DNA of 9,796 bases from Deltaproteobacteria bacterium (GTDB lineage Bacteria > Myxococcota_A > UBA796 > UBA2385), in contig WGAH01000021.1 of the NCBI GenBank assembly GCA_015489145.1, positions 1-9,796 on the forward strand. Reading direction: 5' to 3'. The notes beneath the pieces were generated by a model, which was not told the origin of the DNA, did not search any database, and saw nothing but the letters and a program-made list of their open reading frames with translations. Shown here piece by piece: positions 5,865-9,796 of the stretch. The translations under genes and the position numbers were made by a program. Position 1 is the first letter of the stretch; the number at the start of each line of letters is the position of its first letter.

Positions 5865-7271
5865 TCAGGTGGCGGCGGCGGGGAGCTCCACCCGCAGGCG
5901 CATCCCCCAGTTCAGCGGCGGCAGCAGGCGCATGTGGCCGCCGTGGGCGGCGACGACCCCGTGGGCCGAGGCGAGGCTCAGGCCCCCCGAGGCGGCGTCG
6001 ATGGGACTGAGCACGCCGTCCTCGTCGCCCATGCCCGCCAGGGTGGGACCGCCGTCCCGAAGCTCGAGGCCGACGGTGTCGCCCTCGCGGCGCAGCTCGA
6101 CCTGCACGATGCCGCCGGCGGGGGTTCGCTCCAGCGACCAGCGAAGCAGGGCGTGGGTCATCGAGGCCAGGCGCGATTCCTGGGCGAGCAGGCGCAGGTC
6201 CTCGCCGGGGGGGTCGACCAGCTCGACCCGGGCCCCGGCGTCGATGTCGCGGCCGGCGGCGTGGACGAGGGGCGCGACGACCTCGCGCAGGTCGACCAGC
6301 CGCATGCGCTCGTCGGTGGCGTCCCGCACCACCGCCTGGATGGCCCGCACCTGCTCCCGCACCCGGTCGACGCCGTTGCGGGCCTCCGCCACCAGCTCGC
6401 GCGCCTCGGCGCGGTCCGACTCGGCCTCCTCGAGCATGCCGGCCAGCAGGTCGAGGTTGGCGCCCAGCCAGGTCACGGGGTCGGCGAGCTCCCCCACCAG
6501 GCCGGCGACCAGGGCGTTCAGCTCGGCCTGCACCTCGCTGGCGTGCAGGCGCCGCGCCAGGCGACGCTCGTGGGTGAGGTCGCGACCGACGAAGAGGCGG
6601 AGGGCGCGGGCGCCGCGGACCTCGACCCAGCGCCCCTCCACGAAGCCCGCCGTGCCGTCGGGCCGGAAGAAGCGGTACTCCTCGTCGCCCCCCTCGCCGG
6701 AGGGTCGCGTCGGCGCCGCGGCGAGGAACTCGGCCGCCGGGCGCCCGGCGATCTCCTCGGCGGGCAGGCCGAGGGCGGCGGCGGCCACCGCGTTGCACCA
6801 GGCGACGTCGCCCGCCTCGTCCACGGCGAGGACCACCGAGGGCAGGGCGTGGACCATGTCGCGCCAGGCCAGCAGCTCCCGGCGGCGGCGGCGATCCTCG
6901 AGGGCCCGGCCCGCGAGCATGACCAGGTCGTCGGGCTGGGCGGGCTTGAGCAGGAAGGAGTGCGCCCCGGCGTGGAGCGCCCGAATCGCGTAGTCGAGGG
7001 TGGCGTGGCCGGTGACGACCACCACCGCCGGAGGGTCCTCGAACTCGGCGACCAGCTCGAGCAGCTCCAGGCCGTTTCCGTCCGGCAGGTGGAGGTCGAG
7101 GACCACCAGGTCGGCGTGGTCGACGAGGTCGACGGCGCGCCCGAGGGTGTCGGCTTCGAGCACCTCGTAGTGGACGAGCCGGAACAGCTCGCTCACGGCC
7201 TCGCGCACCGGGCGCTGGTCCTCCACGACCAGCACGCGCACGGGCCTGTCCGTCCAGGTCAGCGATGGCAT
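5865..7271 (-). CDS. REC-PAS-degenerate histidine kinase fusion protein
   Basis: A 468-residue cytosolic signalling protein with no membrane segment. The N-terminal receiver domain (about 10-125) is complete: acidic pair E17/D18, phospho-acceptor D59 in VVLDLHLPDG, T87 and K109 in LLKP. A PAS domain follows (about 138-235; PSVVLAVDEAGDVAWCNAVA). Then comes a two-helix dimerisation region (about 240-320) and an ATPase-like domain (about 350-465). The H-box reads GLVGELADPV (258-267): Gly260 stands where the phospho-His of HE(I/L)xxPL is expected. The N-box (about 370-378, ASMTHALLRW) has lost its Asn residues, while the G1-like RDGGP (405-409) and a weakened G2 GGLSL (429-433) survive. It therefore probably does not autophosphorylate by the normal route, and may act as a phospho-responsive scaffold or dimerising response regulator. 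The ATG at 7271 has GGGAG/GGAGAG just upstream and opens the receiver fold; the 48-residue longer form would run into recJ. Confidence 0.86.
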   Translation of the reverse strand: MPSLTWTDRPVRVLVVEDQRPVREAVSELFRLVHYEVLEADTLGRAVDLVDHADLVVLDLHLPDGNGLELLELVAEFEDPPAVVVVTGHATLDYAIRALHAGAHSFLLKPAQPDDLVMLAGRALEDRRRRRELLAWRDMVHALPSVVLAVDEAGDVAWCNAVAAAALGLPAEEIAGRPAAEFLAAAPTRPSGEGGDEEYRFFRPDGTAGFVEGRWVEVRGARALRLFVGRDLTHERRLARRLHASEVQAELNALVAGLVGELADPVTWLGANLDLLAGMLEEAESDRAEARELVAEARNGVDRVREQVRAIQAVVRDATDERMRLVDLREVVAPLVHAAGRDIDAGARVELVDPPGEDLRLLAQESRLASMTHALLRWSLERTPAGGIVQVELRREGDTVGLELRDGGPTLAGMGDEDGVLSPIDAASGGLSLASAHGVVAAHGGHMRLLPPLNWGMRLRVELPAAAT

Positions 7272-7353
7272 GGCTCTCCCTGCTCGAAGGGACGCGACCC
7301 GCGGCCGACGCCCGCTTGCCCCGGCCCCCGCGGGCACGATACCCCTCGCGGCC
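7272..7353. promoter_or_regulatory. Divergent promoter region between kinase-like gene and recJ
   Basis: Eighty-two bases separate the two divergent starts, so promoters for both must lie here or reach into the genes. On the plus strand, TTGCCC (7316-7321) and GATACC (7338-7343) are spaced 16 bases apart. They would start transcription only a few bases before the recJ ATG, making that mRNA nearly leaderless. On the minus strand, TATCGT (7342-7337) is a possible -10 without a good -35. Both are partial matches only. Confidence 0.25.
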
Positions 7354-9060
7354 ATGTCCCGCACATCCCTCACCGGCCGGCGCTGGGAGATCCTCCCCGT
7401 CCCTCCCGGCATCACCGACGCTCCCGCCGAGCTTCACCCGGTCGCCGCCGCCTGCCTCGCCCGGCGGGTCCCCGCCGGCGCGCGCGGCGCCTGGCTCCAC
7501 CCGGACGCCGCGCAGCTCCACCCGCCCGAGGCGATGCTCGGCCTGCCCCGCGCCGTCGAGCGCATCCGGCGGGCGGTGCGCGACGGCGAGCGCATTCGCA
7601 TCGTGACCGACTACGACGTGGACGGCACCACCTCCAGCCTGGTGCTCCAGGGGGCGCTCCGGCTGCTCGGCGCCGGCGACCGCCTCAGCGCCCACATCCC
7701 CGACCGCATGGACGAGGGCTACGGCTTCAGCGCGCGGGCGGCGGAGCAGGCGATCGAGGACGGCGTGGATCTCGTGATCACCGCCGACATCGGCGTCCGC
7801 GACCACGACCCGGTGCGGCGCTGCGCCGAGGCCGGCGTCGACGTGATCGTCTGCGACCACCACCTCCCCGACGGCGCGAGCGTGCCCGAGGCGGCCCACG
7901 CCGTGCTCTGCCCGCCCCAGGCCGGCTGCGGCTACCCCAACAAGGCGCTCGCCGCCTGCGGCGTGAGCTTCAAGCTCGCCGAGGCGCTGCTGGGCGGCCA
8001 CCCCCGGCGCGAGGCCATCCTGCGGTCGATGCTCAAGGTGGTCGCCATCGGCACGGTGGCCGACGTGGTGAGCCTGGCCACCCCGGAAAACCACGCCATC
8101 GTCGCCCTCGGCCTCGAGGAGCTGCGCCGCGGTCGCCACAGCCCGGGCCTGGCCGCCCTCGTCGCGGTGGCCGGGCTGCGGGGCGCCCGCCTCGACGTCA
8201 CCGACATCGGCTTCCGGCTGGCCCCACGCATCAACGCCGCCGGGCGCATCGAGTCCGCCCGGACGGTCCTCGACCTGTTCCAGGCCCGCGACCCGCGCCG
8301 GGCCCGCGCCCTCGCCGAGCAGCTCGACCGCCTCAACAGCGAGCGCAAGAACCTCCAGGCCCGCCTCGAGCGCCGCGCCCGCGCCGCCCTCGCCGACCGC
8401 CGGCCCGACTTCGCCGTCGTCTGGGGGCCCGAGTCCGACGGCTGGCACCGGGGGGTGGTGGGCATCGTCGCCTCCCGGCTCCGGGACGCCCTGCACCGCC
8501 CGGCGGCGGTGGTCGCCGTCAGCGGCGACGAGGCCCGCGGCAGCGTGCGCTCGGTGCCCGCCGTCCACGCGGTGCGCGCGCTGGACGCCGCCGCCGACCT
8601 GCTCGACCGCTACGGCGGGCACGCCGCCGCCGCCGGCTTCTCGCTGCCGGCGCGCCGGCTGCCCGCCCTCGCCGAGCGCCTCGACGCCTTCGTGCGCGAG
8701 CACGCCGACGACGAGGCCCTGGTGCCGGTGCTGCCCGTCGACGCGGTGTGCGAGCCCGGCGAGCTCGACGAGGAGCTCCTCGCCGACCTCGAGCGCATCG
8801 GCCCCTTCGGCAAGGACCACCCCCGCCCGCGCCTGGGCCTCTTCGGCCAGCACCCGGAAGTTCGCCCCCTCGGCCGCGACGGCCGGCACCTGCGCCTCGC
8901 CCTCCCCGACGGTCTCGACGCGGTCTGGTGGAACGGCGCCGAGCACGCCGGGGCCCTCGAGGCCGGCCCCGTCGACCTGGTGGGCCACCTCGGCACCAAC
9001 ACCTGGCGGGGGCGCACCACCCTCCGCTTCACGGTCGAGGACGCGCGGCCGGCCTACTGA
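7354..9060 (+). CDS. recJ: Single-stranded-DNA-specific exonuclease RecJ
   Basis: A 568-residue DHH-superfamily nuclease, close to E. coli RecJ (577). It degrades single-stranded DNA 5' to 3' using Mn/Mg in recombination and mismatch or base-excision repair. All core motifs are seen: DYDVDGTTS (86-94), TADIGV (143-148), the CDHH signature (167-170), GTVADVV (233-239) and the RINAAGR element (292-298). The DHHA1 part follows with GWHRGVVGIVASR (363-375), GSVRS (396-400) and GGHAAAAGF (421-429). The C-terminal segment with IGPFGKDHPRP (482-492) corresponds to the OB-fold region. In motif II, Ile146 occupies a position more often Asn in RecJ (TVDNG). The ATG at 7354 has no Shine-Dalgarno; an in-frame ATG at 7270 would only add an Arg/Pro/Ala-rich stretch and overlap the divergent start codon. 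It is not in an operon with its neighbours. Confidence 0.93.
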   Translation: MSRTSLTGRRWEILPVPPGITDAPAELHPVAAACLARRVPAGARGAWLHPDAAQLHPPEAMLGLPRAVERIRRAVRDGERIRIVTDYDVDGTTSSLVLQGALRLLGAGDRLSAHIPDRMDEGYGFSARAAEQAIEDGVDLVITADIGVRDHDPVRRCAEAGVDVIVCDHHLPDGASVPEAAHAVLCPPQAGCGYPNKALAACGVSFKLAEALLGGHPRREAILRSMLKVVAIGTVADVVSLATPENHAIVALGLEELRRGRHSPGLAALVAVAGLRGARLDVTDIGFRLAPRINAAGRIESARTVLDLFQARDPRRARALAEQLDRLNSERKNLQARLERRARAALADRRPDFAVVWGPESDGWHRGVVGIVASRLRDALHRPAAVVAVSGDEARGSVRSVPAVHAVRALDAAADLLDRYGGHAAAAGFSLPARRLPALAERLDAFVREHADDEALVPVLPVDAVCEPGELDEELLADLERIGPFGKDHPRPRLGLFGQHPEVRPLGRDGRHLRLALPDGLDAVWWNGAEHAGALEAGPVDLVGHLGTNTWRGRTTLRFTVEDARPAY

Positions 9061-9796
9061 ACCGGCGCCCCGCCCCCCGCCGCCTCGGCGGCCTCCCGCA
9101 GGACCTCGACCAGGTCGCGCGCCTCGGCCCCCGGCGGCGGCTGGAGGGTGAAGACGTCGGGGATCACGCCCAGCTCGTCCCAGGCGGAGAAGGACAGGTC
9201 GAGGGTCCAGTCGAGGGCGGGCACCTCGACGTGCAGCGCCTCCGGGAGCCGGGTGCGGCCGACCTTCCGGCGCCCCTCCACCCGGACGGTGAGGGCCGGC
9301 GGCGCGTCCTCGGCGCGGCGGGCGACCAGGTCCTCGACGAGGCCGTGGCGCAGGTCGACGGTGGCCGCCACCACCGTGCCCGCCTCGGCCCGCAGGCGCA
9401 CCCGGGCGCGGTGGCGGCCGGCGTCCTCGACCGAGACGAGGGCGGCCTCGCGCAGGGGCAGGTGCCCGGTGAGCAGGGCCACCACGTCGGCCACGCCCAC
9501 CCCGTCCACCAGCCCGCCGAGCACCGCCACCGCGTCGTCGCCCCGGTAGAAGACCCGCTTGCCGTGGTCGTAGGCGTCGAGGGCGCGGCCGTCGGTGGCG
9601 ACGACCAGGGCCGGGGTCTTGAGGGGGGTGAACACCTCGACCCGCAGGCGGTCGGGGGCGTGCAGGACCAGCGCGCCGGTGGTGAGGCCCGACAGGCCGG
9701 GGGTGTCGAGGCGCACGGTGAAGCGCCCCTGGAGGGCCAGCGGGGTGGCGGCGGCGCGCACGGCCTCGACGGCGGCGCGCAGGTCGCCGTCGAGGC
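9054..9796 (-). CDS. LolA/LolB-fold (DUF4292-like) envelope protein, N-terminus beyond window
   Basis: A partial protein of at least 247 residues. The reading frame stays open to the window edge, so the true start and any signal peptide lie outside; the GTG at 9761 is most likely an internal Val. The visible sequence starts with an amphipathic helix and GRFTVRLDTPG. It continues with beta-strands such as LRVEVFTPLKTPALVVATDG, where a lipoprotein-binding LolA/LolB half-barrel would be, and then a typical YDHGKRVFYRGDD strand-turn-strand. This resembles LolB-like or DUF4292 outer-membrane lipoproteins that handle lipoproteins or lipids. The second half (about residues 140-240 of the visible part) continues as beta-strands and ends in a polar Ala/Gly-rich tail. 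Its stop codon lies inside the recJ 3' end (7-base convergent overlap). The family call rests on pattern recognition alone. Confidence 0.65.
   Translation of the reverse strand, partial: LDGDLRAAVEAVRAAATPLALQGRFTVRLDTPGLSGLTTGALVLHAPDRLRVEVFTPLKTPALVVATDGRALDAYDHGKRVFYRGDDAVAVLGGLVDGVGVADVVALLTGHLPLREAALVSVEDAGRHRARVRLRAEAGTVVAATVDLRHGLVEDLVARRAEDAPPALTVRVEGRRKVGRTRLPEALHVEVPALDWTLDLSFSAWDELGVIPDVFTLQPPPGAEARDLVEVLREAAEAAGGGAPVQ

Noticed and set aside
7270..7353. Upstream recJ start at 7270, sharing the palindrome CATG with the divergent kinase-like start codon
   Set aside because: The added residues are Arg/Pro/Ala-rich with no RecJ similarity and there is no ribosome-binding site. The sharing of CATG is curious but most likely accidental.
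4822..8988. 1388-codon minus-strand reading frame spanning Lgt, kinase-like gene and recJ
   Set aside because: It crosses three recognisable genes in the wrong frame and is full of Arg/Pro/Gly runs; stop codons are simply rare at this GC content.
1..9796. CRISPR arrays, insertion sequences, transposase remnants
   Set aside because: No spaced direct repeats, terminal inverted repeats or transposase motifs seen on either strand.

Overview
This is a very GC-rich window with almost no T-runs and strong third-position G/C bias. It carries a tRNA, a Nudix hydrolase, two lipoprotein genes, an outer-membrane protein gene, an Lgt-family gene, a REC-PAS-kinase-like gene, a RecJ-family gene and part of a LolA/LolB-like gene. 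A Gram-negative envelope is indicated by the lipobox signal peptides, the signal-peptide beta-barrel candidate, the Lgt homologue and the LolB-like protein. High GC, a textbook sigma-54 promoter, acidic Asp-Thr-Gly-rich lipoproteins and a sensor-regulator fusion fit Myxococcota or a related deltaproteobacterial lineage best. That placement is inference, since no rRNA or strong phylogenetic marker is present.

Layout: (1) 24-147, tRNA-Leu(CAG) with encoded CCA and its own hairpin terminator. (2) 170-685, an ADP-ribose-pyrophosphatase-type Nudix hydrolase. (3) 686-979, a non-coding stretch with two GC hairpins near the nudix end and a near-perfect sigma-54 promoter at 937-952. (4) 980-4856, a tight three-gene plus-strand operon: propeller lipoprotein A, propeller lipoprotein B, and a small secreted protein that looks like an outer-membrane beta-barrel. 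(5) On the minus strand, 7271-5865 encodes a REC-PAS-degenerate kinase protein, followed by 5753-4878, an Lgt-family gene with unusual active-site residues. (6) On the plus strand, 7354-9060 encodes a RecJ-family nuclease, divergent from the kinase-like gene across 82 bp. (7) On the minus strand, 9796-9054 is a LolA/LolB-fold protein cut by the window edge, overlapping recJ tail to tail.

The most interesting unit is the sigma-54-driven operon at 937-4856. Its two lipoproteins look like full-length, co-linear paralogues. They differ at the +2 residue after the lipid-modified Cys (Ala versus Asp), which by the E. coli Lol rule would send them to different membranes, and they are translationally coupled to a small barrel candidate. 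I do not recognise this arrangement as a named system. The other two notable items are predicted altered or inactive versions of familiar enzymes: an Lgt homologue lacking several canonical active-site residues, and a receiver-PAS protein whose kinase half has lost the phospho-acceptor His and the N-box Asn.
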